A stretch of 64,000 nt of DNA from WHTK01 sp963711035 (GTDB lineage Bacteria > Chloroflexota > Dehalococcoidia > DSTF01 > WHTK01): NCBI GenBank assembly GCA_963711035.1, contig CAVQCN010000002.1:186001-250000 (forward strand). Reading direction: 5' to 3'. Made by a program: the position numbers and the translations under genes. Each line of letters opens with the position of its first letter. Position 1 is the first letter of the stretch. The notes beneath the pieces were generated by a model that saw only the letters and a list, made by a program, of their open reading frames with translations, did not search any database and had not been told where the DNA came from. Below are positions 24,449 through 33,878 of the stretch, piece after piece.

Positions 24449-25137
24449 ACACCCACAGCGCAATCTGGCGTGCCCTTCTGGCGATACTTGGCTTGACGCT
24501 GTTGGCGGCAGGCTGCGGCGGTAGCTCTGACCACAGCGCGACGGTAACGCCTTCAGTCGCGGCGCCAACATCGACCTCGCCCGCGTCGTCTCCCACTGCC
24601 GAACCGAGCTTGACGTGGCCCGATGCTCTCGGCGTGGCGCCCGTGGACGCTGCCCTGATGGCCATCCGCGACGGCGACGGCTCTGCGTTGCTCGCGCTCG
24701 TGCAGGACGCGTCCGGCCCGTGTACGACGGCTATCGGCACCGGCGGGCCGCCGAAGTGTCAGTCGGGCGTGGCGGACGGCACTGTGGTGCAGTACTTCCC
24801 GTATCTCGAATGCGACGGTTGGGGAACCAGAGACGCTGTCGTCAATCGCCTGATTGGCCAGACCACGTATCCGCTTGCCGTCCTGAAATGGGATCCGCCG
24901 ACGACGTCGCAGTTCACCGCGACGGAAACCATCTACACCGTCCTGCTCGCCGGCCCCACCATGACGGGCGACGCCCGCGTCCTGACGACGCTCTCCTTCG
25001 ACGGCTCGAAGTTGCGCGAGATCCTCGGCGGCTGCGGCGCCTATTCCCAGGCCTCGTTCGAGTCTGGGGAATTGCCCGGGGTCGGACCGGGCGCGGACGT
25101 GCTCTGGCAGGCGTATCCGCCGTCAGGTTCGCATTGA
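24445..25137 (+). CDS. Lipoprotein of unknown function
   Basis: The 230-residue protein has a signal with a good lipobox (LTLLAAGCGG), a Ser/Thr/Pro linker and a globular part of about 170 residues. That part starts TWPDALGVAPVDAALMAIRDGDG and includes GPCTTAIGTGGPPKC and CDGWG. No family is recognised. Its GTG start overlaps the stop of the preceding SH3 lipoprotein (GTGA), so the two anchored proteins are probably made together and may act together. Confidence 0.7.
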   Translation: MNTHSAIWRALLAILGLTLLAAGCGGSSDHSATVTPSVAAPTSTSPASSPTAEPSLTWPDALGVAPVDAALMAIRDGDGSALLALVQDASGPCTTAIGTGGPPKCQSGVADGTVVQYFPYLECDGWGTRDAVVNRLIGQTTYPLAVLKWDPPTTSQFTATETIYTVLLAGPTMTGDARVLTTLSFDGSKLREILGGCGAYSQASFESGELPGVGPGADVLWQAYPPSGSH

Positions 25138-25158
25138 GGGAATGAGGATGGGTGAGGC

Positions 25159-26346
25159 CTAGCCGTTGCGATGGCGGGCGATGAAACGCGACATGCGCTC
25201 CAGCGCCTCTTCGATCAGGTGATAGTTCTGCGCGTAGCAGATGCGGACGTAACCGCGACCGCCTTCGCCGAAGGCTGAGCCCGGTACGACCGCAACCTTC
25301 TCCTCTAGCAGCAGCTTCTCGGCGAACTGCTCGTCGTCGAGGCCGGTGCTGGCGATGCTGGGGAAGGCGTAGAACGCCCCGCGCGGCTCCACGAGGTCGA
25401 GGCCCATGTCGCGGCAGCCCTTGATGATCAACTCGCGGCGCCGCGCGTACTCGCCGATCATGCCCTGCGCGTCCTCTTCGCCGGATCGCAGCGCTTCTAC
25501 GGCGGCGTGCTGGGCGGCGGTCGGGGCCGACATCATGATGTACTGGTGCACCTTCATCATCGCGTCGATCAGCGGAGATGGCGCGCATACCCAGCCCAGG
25601 CGCCAGCCGGTCATGGCGTACGTCTTGGAGAAGCCGCCCAGCAGGATCGTGCGCTCCTTCATGCCCGGCAGCGACGAGAAGCAGACATGCTCGACGCCGT
25701 AGATCAGGCGGTCGTAGATCTCGTCCGAGATGACGAACAGGTCGTTGCGCTCGACCACGTCTGCTACGGCTTCGAGGGCCTCGCGCGACATAACCGCGCC
25801 TGTGGGGTTAGACGGATAGCCGAGCAGCACCACCTTGGTGCGCGGCGTGATCCGCTCCTCCAGCGCTCGTGCGTCCAGCTGGAACCCGTTCTCCGCGAAC
25901 GTCGGCACCGTGACGAAGACGCCGCCCGCCAGGACGACGGTTGGCATGTAGGCGACGTAGGACGGATCGGACGAGATGACCTCGTCGCCGCTGTCCAGCG
26001 TGGCCTGCGTCGCCAGGTTGAGGCCCTCGCTGACGCCGGTGGTCATGATCATCTCGGTGTCGGGGTCGTAGGAGACGCCGTAGAGACGCTCCAGGTGGGC
26101 CGCCGTAGCTTCGCGCAGCTCCTGCATGCCGTAGTTCGAGGTGTAGGCGGTGAGGCCGTCCTCGATCGAGCGGATGGCAGCTTGGCGGATGCGGCTCGGC
26201 GTGGCGAAGTCCGGCTCGCCGACGCCCAGCGAGATGACGCCTTCCGTGGACGCGATGAGCTCGAAGAAGCGGCGGATTCCGGATGAAGAGACGTTGTCGA
26301 GTCGGGAAGAAATAGCACCCCGGCGGGCGCTGTGTTCGAGAAGCAT
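25159..26346 (-). CDS. Class I/II pyridoxal-phosphate aminotransferase
   Basis: The 395-residue protein is a fold-type I aminotransferase of the aspartate/aromatic group. Features are ISLGVGEPDFATP near the N-terminus, YTSNYGMQELREA, YPSNPTGAVMS, DEIYDRLIYG, and the PLP lysine in GGFSKTYAMTGWRLGW. The Arg that binds substrate carboxylate is in GRGYVRICYA. It could make aspartate, alanine or aromatic amino acids; the substrate is not decidable here. The ATG at 26346 gives a 14-residue lead before SSRLDNVSSSGIRRFF. It is transcribed toward the two lipoprotein genes, ending 21 bases from them. Confidence 0.88.
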   Translation of the reverse strand: MLLEHSARRGAISSRLDNVSSSGIRRFFELIASTEGVISLGVGEPDFATPSRIRQAAIRSIEDGLTAYTSNYGMQELREATAAHLERLYGVSYDPDTEMIMTTGVSEGLNLATQATLDSGDEVISSDPSYVAYMPTVVLAGGVFVTVPTFAENGFQLDARALEERITPRTKVVLLGYPSNPTGAVMSREALEAVADVVERNDLFVISDEIYDRLIYGVEHVCFSSLPGMKERTILLGGFSKTYAMTGWRLGWVCAPSPLIDAMMKVHQYIMMSAPTAAQHAAVEALRSGEEDAQGMIGEYARRRELIIKGCRDMGLDLVEPRGAFYAFPSIASTGLDDEQFAEKLLLEEKVAVVPGSAFGEGGRGYVRICYAQNYHLIEEALERMSRFIARHRNG

Positions 26347-26479
26347 GGCCGGAGTATACGGGTTATCGATGGTTAGTTGCCAGCCAGAAACCCGCTTTCC
26401 GCGTCACCAATTCGTAACCCAGAGCAGCGGAGCGCCGTTCTTGCTCTGTGTACTCTGCACTCGGAGCGTGGTGACGGGG

Positions 26480-26509
26480 AGATTCTTCGCCTGCGGCTCA
26501 GAATGACAG
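26480..26509 (+). repeat. Short intergenic repeat
   Basis: AGATTCTTCGCCTGCGGCTC followed by AGAATGACAG is a copy of the short repeat seen at 15308 and 15445. It lies between the aminotransferase and gatA. Confidence 0.6.
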
Positions 26510-26537
26510 ACCTCCGGGGCGGCTGAAGGCTGAACCG

Positions 26538-28010
26538 CTACGGCTGCGGGAAGCGCGTGTGCCACTCCGTCGCCTGCTCGTAGGCGTGGGCGACGCGCAG
26601 CATCGTCGCTTCGTCGAAGGGCTTGGCGAGCACCTGCAGGCCGACGGGCAGCGCCTTGCCGTCGACTTCGACGAAGCCGGACGGTACGGAGGTACCCGGC
26701 AGGCCCGCGATGTTCACGGGCAGCGTGAAGACGTCGTTGAGGTACATCTGGTAGGGGTCGTCCAACTTCTCGCCGATCTTGAAGGCTGGCGTCGGCGAAA
26801 CCGGCGTCAGGATGGCGTCGTAATGCTCGAACGCCTCGTCGAACTCGCGGCGGATCAGCGTGCGCACCTTCTGCGCCTTGAGGTAATAGGCGTCGTAGTA
26901 GCCGGCTGAGAGCGCGTAGGTGCCGATCATGATCCGCCGCTTCACCTCGTCGCCGAAGCCGTTCTCGCGCGTGCGCTCCATGTTCTCCCACATCGACTCG
27001 CCGTCCTGGTAGGAGTAGCCGTACTTGACGCCGTCGTAGCGCGCCAGGTTGGCCGACGCCTCGGATGGCGCGATCAGGTAGTAGACGGCCAGCGCCGCGT
27101 CCGTCGAGGGCAGCGACAGGTCGAAGTCGACGCTGGCGCCGAGCGACTTGATTACGTCGATCGCCTGCATGAATACGGTGCGTGCTTCCGGGTCGAGGGC
27201 CTCGGGCAGGTACTCGCGCGGCACGCCGATGCGCACGCCGTCGAGGCGCTCGCTCAGCGACGCAGCGAAATCGGGTACGTCGAGCGGCGCCGAGGTCGAG
27301 TCGCGGTCGTCGTGGCCGGCGATGGCGTTGAGCACGGTGGCAGCGTCGCGCACGCTGCGCGCGAAGGGGCCGATCTGGTCTAGAGAGCTGGCGAAGGCAA
27401 CGAGGCCGTAGCGGCTGACGCGGCCGTAGGTTGGCTTGACGCCCACGACGCCGCACAGCGCCGCCGGCTGACGGATGGAACCGCCCGTGTCGGACCCGAG
27501 GGCGAAAAGGCACTCGCCCGAGATTGTGGCCGCGGCCGAGCCGCCGGAGGAGCCGCCGGGCACGCGTTCCAGGTCCCACGGGTTGTGCGTCGGGAAGAAG
27601 GCGGAGTGCTCGTTGGAGGAGCCCATGGCGAACTCGTCCATGTTTGACTTGCCGATCATCACCGCGCCCGCGTCCTTGAGCCGTTCGACGACGTGCGCGT
27701 CGTAGGGTGGCACGAAGTTCTCCAACATGCGCGAGGAGCAGGTCGTCCGCACGCCCGCGGTACAGAGCACGTCCTTGATGCAGGCCGGGATACCGGTCAA
27801 GGGCCCCGCGGTGCCGCTTTTGAAGCGCTCATCGGCGCGCGCGGCAGCCTCGAGGGCGATGTCTTCCGTCACGGTGACGTAGGCGCGCACCCGGCTGTCG
27901 ACGGCAGAGACGCGGTCGAGCACGGCGCGCGTCAGCTCGACGGAGCTGAGTTCGCGGCGCTGGAGGAGGTCGTGGGCCTCGCTGATCGTCAGGTTGTAGA
28001 GTTCAGTCAA
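26538..28010 (-). CDS. gatA: Aspartyl/glutamyl-tRNA amidotransferase subunit A
   Basis: The 490-residue amidase subunit releases ammonia from glutamine for the transamidation of Glu-tRNA-Gln or Asp-tRNA-Asn. The amidase signature is clear: GKSNMDEFAMGSSNEHSAFF, PGGSSGGSAAA, LGSDTGGSIRQPAA and YGRVSRYGL with the Ser-Ser-Lys catalytic set. It starts with TTG, 20 bases after gatC, and the two form an operon; gatB is not in the window. The length is typical. Confidence 0.95.
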   Translation of the reverse strand: MTELYNLTISEAHDLLQRRELSSVELTRAVLDRVSAVDSRVRAYVTVTEDIALEAAARADERFKSGTAGPLTGIPACIKDVLCTAGVRTTCSSRMLENFVPPYDAHVVERLKDAGAVMIGKSNMDEFAMGSSNEHSAFFPTHNPWDLERVPGGSSGGSAAATISGECLFALGSDTGGSIRQPAALCGVVGVKPTYGRVSRYGLVAFASSLDQIGPFARSVRDAATVLNAIAGHDDRDSTSAPLDVPDFAASLSERLDGVRIGVPREYLPEALDPEARTVFMQAIDVIKSLGASVDFDLSLPSTDAALAVYYLIAPSEASANLARYDGVKYGYSYQDGESMWENMERTRENGFGDEVKRRIMIGTYALSAGYYDAYYLKAQKVRTLIRREFDEAFEHYDAILTPVSPTPAFKIGEKLDDPYQMYLNDVFTLPVNIAGLPGTSVPSGFVEVDGKALPVGLQVLAKPFDEATMLRVAHAYEQATEWHTRFPQP

Positions 28011-28029
28011 ACCGTGGTCTTCAGCCAGC

Positions 28030-28320
28030 CTACTCTTCCAGGACGGCGCGCACGCGCAGGTGCCCGTCCTGGGCGCTGGGCGCGTTGGCCAGGACCTGCT
28101 CCTGGCTCAGCGAGGGACGGGGCTCGTCTGCCGCCATGACGCTGTACAGGGGCAGCGTGTGAGTCGTGGGTGGCACCTCTTCGGTGTCGATGCGGTTCAG
28201 CACGTCGAAGTGACCGATGATCTCGGACAGTTGGTCGGCAAAGCGCGCCACTTCCTCCTCGTTGAGGCCGACGCGCGCCAGCTTGGCTACGTGGAGGACT
28301 TCTTCATGGGATAACGACAT
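28030..28320 (-). CDS. gatC: Aspartyl/glutamyl-tRNA amidotransferase subunit C
   Basis: The 96-residue subunit stabilises the GatAB complex. The family pattern is clear: SHEEVLHVAKLARVGLNEEE, LSEIIGHFDVLNRIDTEEVP and, near the end, EQVLANAPSAQDGHLRV. It is the first gene of the gatC-gatA pair. The ATG is at 28320; a TATACT -10 lies 17 bases upstream, so its leader is short. It is divergent from a methyltransferase gene. Confidence 0.93.
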   Translation of the reverse strand: MSLSHEEVLHVAKLARVGLNEEEVARFADQLSEIIGHFDVLNRIDTEEVPPTTHTLPLYSVMAADEPRPSLSQEQVLANAPSAQDGHLRVRAVLEE

Positions 28321-28336
28321 ATGTGTGAACAGCCGG

Positions 28337-28342
28337 AGTATA
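28337..28342 (-). promoter_or_regulatory. -10 element of gatC
   Basis: TATACT on the minus strand lies 17 bases before the gatC ATG. No clear -35 is seen. Confidence 0.45.
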
Positions 28343-28398
28343 GCACCGCTCCTTCGCCGGCTGCTACGATGGAATGCGGCGGTGGAGTGGAGCAGGGT

Positions 28399-29148
28399 TT
28401 GACGAACGTTTCGGCAGAGCGCTCGGGTGGATTCGACCAGGTCGTCCTGGGGCATCCGAGCTACGTCTGGCGCTTCGGGCAGGAACGCCGGCTGGAGATG
28501 GTCCGGCATTACCTTCCCCTCGAAGGCGCCCGCCTCCTCGACATCGGCTGCGGCCTCGGCGCCTACGTCCGCCGCTTCAGCGACTTCACCGATCAGGCCT
28601 ACGGTATAGACATCGACCCGAAGCGCGCCATCGAGGGCGCCGAAGCGGGCGTGCACGGGCTCAGCGCTGGCCTGAGCGAGTCGTTGCCCTTCGCCTCGGA
28701 CAGCTTCGATGGCGTTCTGCTCAACGAGGTCATCGAGCACGTGCAGAACGACCGCGAGACCCTGCGCGAGGCGCTGCGTGTCACGCGGCCGGGCGGCAAA
28801 GTCGTGATCTTCGCGCCGAACCGCTTCTACCCTTTCGAGACGCACGGCGTCTATCTCGGCAAGCGCTACGTTTTTGGCAACATCCCGTTCGTCGGATACC
28901 TGCCGGACGGGCTGCGCGACCGTTTGGTGCCGCACGCCCGCGCTTACACGCGTGACGGGCTGGAGCGCATCACGCGAGGACTGCCCTGCCGCTGGGTCGA
29001 GTGGACGGTGATCTATCCTGGGTTCGATAACGTGGTCGCGCGCCAGCCGGCGCTGGGAAACCGGCTGCGTCAGGTCACCTATGCGATGGAGCGCAACTGG
29101 TTCAAGCGGCTGGGGCTGTCCCACCTGCTCGTCCTCGAGCGAATCTGA
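28399..29148 (+). CDS. Class I SAM-dependent methyltransferase
   Basis: About 249 residues from the chosen TTG. Motif I is LLDIGCGLGAYVRRF, the acidic SAM-binding loop is YGIDIDPK, then LPFASDSFDGVLLNEVIEHV and RPGGKVVIFAPNRFYPFE. The C-terminal part (GLPCRWVEWTVIYPGFDNVV) is specific to a subgroup whose substrate I cannot name. The TTG is preferred since GGAGTGGAGCAGG precedes it; in-frame ATG codons at 28321 and 28369 are alternatives but overlap the divergent promoter region. It is divergent from gatC and runs into the PBP gene. Confidence 0.8.
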   Translation: MTNVSAERSGGFDQVVLGHPSYVWRFGQERRLEMVRHYLPLEGARLLDIGCGLGAYVRRFSDFTDQAYGIDIDPKRAIEGAEAGVHGLSAGLSESLPFASDSFDGVLLNEVIEHVQNDRETLREALRVTRPGGKVVIFAPNRFYPFETHGVYLGKRYVFGNIPFVGYLPDGLRDRLVPHARAYTRDGLERITRGLPCRWVEWTVIYPGFDNVVARQPALGNRLRQVTYAMERNWFKRLGLSHLLVLERI

Positions 29149-29170
29149 GGGCCGCTGACCTCTCCTGTCT

Positions 29171-31933
29171 ATGACACAACCCAACCACACGAACGGATAC
29201 GCACGGCGCCAGCGAGTACTGCGCCGCCGACGTCGCGGTCAGGGAAACGGCGACGGCTCTTCCTTCTGGCTCAAGGCGCTCATCGGGCTCGCCTTGCTCG
29301 GCGTCATCGGCGTAATCGCGGCCGGCGTCAGCGGCATCTTCATCTATCGCAGCTACGCGGACCAACTGGTGCCGCCGGACGAGCTCGCGATCAATCAGCC
29401 CTCTTACGGCGCCAAGATCCTGGACCGCAACGGCAACCTGCTCTACGAGTACGTCGACGATCAGGAGGGCCTGCGCAAGCCGGTGCCGATTGACCAGGTT
29501 GCCCCTGCCTTCCTCGCTGCCGAAGTCGCCACCGAGGACAACAGTTTCTTCACCAACCCGGGCATCAACGTGAAGGGCTTGCTGCGCGCCGCCTGGGAGA
29601 ACACCCCCCTCGGCGGTACCGTCTTCGAAGGCTCGGGCGGCAGCTCGATCACACAGCAGCTGGTCAAGAACGTCTACATCCCCCAAAGCGAGCGTTCCGC
29701 CCGCTGGAGCGCCGAGGGTGTCAACCGCAAGCTCAAGGAGATGATCTACGCCGTCGAGCTGACGCAGCGCTACTCAAAAGAGAAGATCCTCGGCTGGTAC
29801 GTGAACCAGATCAGCTATGGCGGCGTCTATAACGGCATCCAGGCGGCAGCCCAGGGCTACTTCGGCATCGATGCCAAGGATCTGACGCTGGCGCAGGCCG
29901 CTCTCATTGCCGGCATCCCCGCTTCGCCGGCCGCGTACGATCCGGTGAACAACCTTCAGGCGGCGACGCAGCGGCGCAACGAGGTGCTCGACCTGATGCT
30001 GCGCCAGGGCCGCATTCAGATTGGAGAAGATAAGTACTTCATCGTGACGCCGGAAGACGTGGCGGCGGCGAAGCAGGAGCCAATCGTGCTCGCCGCCAAG
30101 CGCTTCCCGATCGAGGCGCCTCACTTCGTCCTGCAGTACATCCAGCCCGAGCTGGAGAAGCTGTACGGCCACGACGCCCTGTTCCGCGACGGCCTCGTCG
30201 TGACGACGACGCTGGACCTCGACCTGCAGAAGCAAACGCAGGCGATCCTGGAGAAGAACATCGAGGAGTACGAGAAGATTTCCAACAGCCACAACGGCGC
30301 CATGATGATCATGGACCCGAAGACGGCCGAAATCCTGGTCTACATCGGTAGTCGCGACTATTTCAACGACGACATTCAGGGCAAGAACGACAACATCACC
30401 GCGTGCAACTCGCCGGGGTCGTCCTTCAAGCCGTTCGTGTATATGTCGACGTTCCAGAACCTGGGCTGGAATCCCGACACCATCATCCTGGATACGCCGG
30501 TGAGCTTCCCCAACGGCACCGGCGAGCCCTTCACGCCCACGAACCCGGCGCACAACTTCTCTGGGCCGGTCACGATCCGTTATGCCCTCGGTAACTCCCT
30601 GAACGTGCCGGCCGATAAGGCGGCGGCAGCTGTTGGACCCCAGACAGTCGTCGTGAACGCGCGCAAGTGGGGCTTCGTGCCGACCTTCCGCCTCGACGGC
30701 TGTGCCTCCGGCAACGGCTACGGCCCCGCCATCGCCACCGGCGGTGTCGACGTGACGCTCGAAGACATGATGATGGGCTACGACACGCTGGCCAACGACG
30801 GCACCATGCGCGGCCAGCAACCTATCTGGCCGCACGACTCCGACGAGCGCCAAATGGACCCGGTCTCGATTCTCAAGGTGACGAACGCGCAGGGCGACGT
30901 GCTCTGGGACATCAATAACAAGCGCAAGGAAGCTCAAGTCGTCGATCCGGCTTACCCGTACATGATCTGGGACATCCTCAGCGATCCCAGCGCGCAGTGC
31001 GCCACCTTCGGCTGCGGCGGCGTCACGATCCCTGACTACAAGGCCGGCGTCAAGACCGGCACCAGCGAGCCGTACGCGGACAACGACCCCTGCGCCGGCA
31101 AGGCCGGTGAGACCTGGGCCTTCGGCTACTCTCCCGACCTCGTCGTCGGCATCTGGGCCGGCAACTCCGACAACGACTGCGTCGATCACCTCTACAGCAG
31201 TCAGCTTGCGTTCGAGACCATGCGCGACGCCTTCCTCAATGCGCACCAGAACATCCAGACGACCCCGTTCCCGGTCCCGGACGACCTGGCGCAAGTCGAG
31301 GTCTGTCTACCGTCCGGGCTCTTGCCTACCGATCTCTGCGGCCTGAAGCAGAAGGAGCTTTTCGTCAAGGGCAAGGAGCCGACGGAGCAGGACACCTGGT
31401 GGCAGAATGTCAAGATCGACACGCGCACCAACCAACTGGCGGCTCCGAACACGCCGCAGCAGTTCGTCCAGGAGAAGGCCATGGTCGTCCTGCCCAAGGA
31501 CATGACCGACACGCCTGAGAAGCTGAAGGACGAGCAGGAAAAAGCCGACAAGCTCGGCTATGAGCTGGCTCCGACCGATGAGAGCACGGGCGGCGGCGGC
31601 AACCTGCCCGGCGGCACCCTCAACCTCCCGGCTGCCATCACTTACCCGATTAGCGGGCAGCCCATCTCTGGCCTGGTGCAGATCAACGGCAGCGCGACCT
31701 CGACCAACTTCCAGTCCTACACGCTGGAGTACGGTCAAGGCGCCTCGCCGACGTCCTGGACCACGATTACGCAGCGCATCCTGCCGATCCCGGCCGGCAC
31801 GCTCGGCGTCTTCAACGCGAACGGCCTCGCCCCTGGCCAGTACACGATCCGTCTCACCGTGACGGACTCGGTGTCCGGCGACACTACCTATGAGGTCGTC
31901 GTCAACGTCGCCGGCAACGGCTCGTCCCCCTGA
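29171..31933 (+). CDS. Class A penicillin-binding protein (PBP1A-like)
   Basis: The 920-residue protein is a bifunctional peptidoglycan synthase. A basic cytoplasmic N-terminus and one helix (ALIGLALLGVIGVIAAGVSG) precede a GT51 glycosyltransferase domain with catalytic E122 in EDNSFF, GGSSITQQLVKN and RKLKEMIYAVELTQRYSKEK. The transpeptidase has S417 in GSSFKPF, SLN in LGNSLNVPA, and KTGTS at K628. After it comes a charged helical linker and an Ig-like C-terminal domain (ITYPISGQPISGLVQINGSA). The ATG at 29171 has no strong ribosome site. The GT51 motif reads EDNSFF rather than the more common EDRRFY. The organism therefore builds peptidoglycan. Confidence 0.95.
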   Translation: MTQPNHTNGYARRQRVLRRRRRGQGNGDGSSFWLKALIGLALLGVIGVIAAGVSGIFIYRSYADQLVPPDELAINQPSYGAKILDRNGNLLYEYVDDQEGLRKPVPIDQVAPAFLAAEVATEDNSFFTNPGINVKGLLRAAWENTPLGGTVFEGSGGSSITQQLVKNVYIPQSERSARWSAEGVNRKLKEMIYAVELTQRYSKEKILGWYVNQISYGGVYNGIQAAAQGYFGIDAKDLTLAQAALIAGIPASPAAYDPVNNLQAATQRRNEVLDLMLRQGRIQIGEDKYFIVTPEDVAAAKQEPIVLAAKRFPIEAPHFVLQYIQPELEKLYGHDALFRDGLVVTTTLDLDLQKQTQAILEKNIEEYEKISNSHNGAMMIMDPKTAEILVYIGSRDYFNDDIQGKNDNITACNSPGSSFKPFVYMSTFQNLGWNPDTIILDTPVSFPNGTGEPFTPTNPAHNFSGPVTIRYALGNSLNVPADKAAAAVGPQTVVVNARKWGFVPTFRLDGCASGNGYGPAIATGGVDVTLEDMMMGYDTLANDGTMRGQQPIWPHDSDERQMDPVSILKVTNAQGDVLWDINNKRKEAQVVDPAYPYMIWDILSDPSAQCATFGCGGVTIPDYKAGVKTGTSEPYADNDPCAGKAGETWAFGYSPDLVVGIWAGNSDNDCVDHLYSSQLAFETMRDAFLNAHQNIQTTPFPVPDDLAQVEVCLPSGLLPTDLCGLKQKELFVKGKEPTEQDTWWQNVKIDTRTNQLAAPNTPQQFVQEKAMVVLPKDMTDTPEKLKDEQEKADKLGYELAPTDESTGGGGNLPGGTLNLPAAITYPISGQPISGLVQINGSATSTNFQSYTLEYGQGASPTSWTTITQRILPIPAGTLGVFNANGLAPGQYTIRLTVTDSVSGDTTYEVVVNVAGNGSSP

Positions 31934-31965
31934 TCCCCGCCTCGTCAACCCCCTGAGGAGCACGC

Positions 31966-33336
31966 ATGACAGCGCCTGACAACCACTTCGACCTCATCGT
32001 CATCGGTTCGGGTGCTGCCGGCAGTTCTTGCTGGTTCACGGCCCGCCAGGCGGGCAAGAGCGTTGCCGTCTTCGAAGACGGCATCCTGGGCGGCGAGTGC
32101 GCCAACGTCGCCTGTGTCCCTACGAAGGCCCTGTTGCACGCCGCCGAGGTACTGGACACGGTCCGAAGCGCGCCGCGCTTCGGCATCGATCCCGGCGACG
32201 TGTCGTTCGACTACCGCCGCGTCAAGGCGTGGAAGGACAGCGTCGTCGCCCAGACAGGCGCTGCCCAGGGTGAGGCACCGTTCGCTGAGGCGGGCGTCAC
32301 GTTGATCCGCCGGCGTGCCCGCTTCGTCGGCCCGAACGCCATCGAGGCGGGCGGCCAGCGCTACACGGCCGAGCGGTTTCTGATCGCGACCGGCGCCCGT
32401 CAGTCGGTGCCGTCCATCGAGGGGCTGGCGGAGACCGGCTACATCGCCTTCTACGACGCTATCGACCTGACCGCGCCGCCCGCGTCGCTGTTCGTCCTCG
32501 GCGGTGGTGCGGTTGGCTGCGAGTTCACGCAGCTGTTCAGCAGCTTTGGCAGCAAGGTCATCATCGCCAACACCAGGCCGCGCCTCGTCGCGAAGGAGGA
32601 CCCGGAGGTCGGCGACTTCCTGGGCGAGAGCTTCCGCGAGCGCGGCATCGAGGTGCTGACCGGCGCTACAACCACGAAGGTGGAGCGTGCCGGCGGTAAG
32701 AAGCGCGTCACGCTGAAACGTAACGGCCGCGCCCAGACGGTTGAGGTCGATGAGGTGCTGGTCGCGACCGGCAAGACACCGAACACTGACCTCGGTCTCG
32801 AAGCTGCCCGTGTCGAGTACGACAAGGCCGGCGTCAAAGTGAACGCGGGTATGCAGACGGCGAACCCGGCCGTGTTCGCCGCGGGCGACGTGGCCGGGCC
32901 GTTTCGCTTCACGCACACCGCGTCCTACCAGGGGCAGGTAGCTTTCCATAATATGTGGAGCGATCGGCAGGTCGAGGTCGACTATCGCGCCGTGCCACGC
33001 TGCGTGTTCACGACACCGGAGATCGCGGCTGTTGGCCTGACGGAGCTGCAGGCTCGCGAGCAGCACGACACCGTCCGCACCGGCTTCGCAGACCTGGTCG
33101 AAAATGACCGCGGCCTGACGACCGATCAGCGCCGCGGCTTCGTCAAGGTGATCGCGGACGGCGAGGGGACATTGCTCGGCGGCGTGATGGTTGGCCCGCG
33201 CGCCGGCGAGGTAATCCACGAGCTCGGTCTGGCAGTGAGCCTCGGCGCCAACGCCTCTGCGATCGCATCGCTGATCCACGCCTTCCCGACGTTTTCCGAG
33301 GCGCTGGGGCAGGCCTGCAGCGCCATCGTGATGTAG
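31966..33336 (+). CDS. Flavoprotein disulfide reductase (dihydrolipoyl dehydrogenase-like)
   Basis: The 456-residue FAD/NAD(P)-linked enzyme has the order of the class I disulfide reductases: FAD motif VIGSGAAGSS, the redox pair in GGECANVACVPTKALL (CxxxxC), NAD motif VLGGGAVGCEF, the second FAD motif PAVFAAGDVAG, and the C-terminal dimerisation domain with IHAFPTFSEAL. The redox motif deviates from the canonical G-G-T-C-L-N-x-G-C-I-P. It could be dihydrolipoyl dehydrogenase, mercuric reductase-like or another thiol reductase; there is no adjacent 2-oxoacid dehydrogenase or mer gene. The ATG follows CTGAGGAGCACGC. Confidence 0.85.
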   Translation: MTAPDNHFDLIVIGSGAAGSSCWFTARQAGKSVAVFEDGILGGECANVACVPTKALLHAAEVLDTVRSAPRFGIDPGDVSFDYRRVKAWKDSVVAQTGAAQGEAPFAEAGVTLIRRRARFVGPNAIEAGGQRYTAERFLIATGARQSVPSIEGLAETGYIAFYDAIDLTAPPASLFVLGGGAVGCEFTQLFSSFGSKVIIANTRPRLVAKEDPEVGDFLGESFRERGIEVLTGATTTKVERAGGKKRVTLKRNGRAQTVEVDEVLVATGKTPNTDLGLEAARVEYDKAGVKVNAGMQTANPAVFAAGDVAGPFRFTHTASYQGQVAFHNMWSDRQVEVDYRAVPRCVFTTPEIAAVGLTELQAREQHDTVRTGFADLVENDRGLTTDQRRGFVKVIADGEGTLLGGVMVGPRAGEVIHELGLAVSLGANASAIASLIHAFPTFSEALGQACSAIVM

Positions 33337-33409
33337 GCCTGAGCAGCCACGGCGTCGGGTGTAAGATGCAGAACCAGAGGAGAGATCAGGCTCCTAAAGG
33401 AGGCAGCTC

Positions 33410-33862
33410 ATGGAGATCAAGCGCGTAGGTCACGTGGTCATCAAGATGCGGGACCTCGAGAAGGCCAAGCAGTTCTACCAGGGCGTCCTGGGGATGAAGA
33501 TCGGCAACGAGCGCCCCTACGGCATCTTCTTCCGCTTCGGCGACTACCACCACGACATCGCCGTCTTCAAGACGTCGCCGGACGCCGACCCGCCGAAGGA
33601 AGACCAGGTGGGCCTCGTGCACGTCGCCCTCGTCGCCGAGGACGTGCACGCCGTGCGCCGCATTTACGAGCGCTGCAAGGAGATGGGCGTCGAGATCGTC
33701 GGCACGAATGACCACGCCATCACCAAGAGCCTCTACATCCGCGACCCGGAAGGCAACAACATCGAGATTTACGCCGAGGTGCCGGAGTACAACTGGCGCG
33801 AAGAAGGCATGGGCTTCATCTCTCGCCCCTTCGACATCGACCAGGTGCCCGCCGAGGTCTAA
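33410..33862 (+). CDS. VOC-family protein (glyoxalase/dioxygenase-like)
   Basis: The 150-residue protein has the two beta-alpha-beta-beta-beta modules of the vicinal oxygen chelate family: KRVGHVVIKMRDLEKAKQFY with GVLGMKIG, then VGLVHVALVAEDVHAVRRIY with SLYIRDPEGNNIEIYAEV. Candidate metal ligands are His in GHVVI, His in HVALV and Glu in IEIYAE. The ATG has a very strong ribosome site (AAAGGAGGCAGCTC) and a TAAGAT -10 lies about 40 bases earlier. The substrate is unknown. Confidence 0.85.
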   Translation: MEIKRVGHVVIKMRDLEKAKQFYQGVLGMKIGNERPYGIFFRFGDYHHDIAVFKTSPDADPPKEDQVGLVHVALVAEDVHAVRRIYERCKEMGVEIVGTNDHAITKSLYIRDPEGNNIEIYAEVPEYNWREEGMGFISRPFDIDQVPAEV

Positions 33863-33878
33863 TCAGGGACCGTTACTG

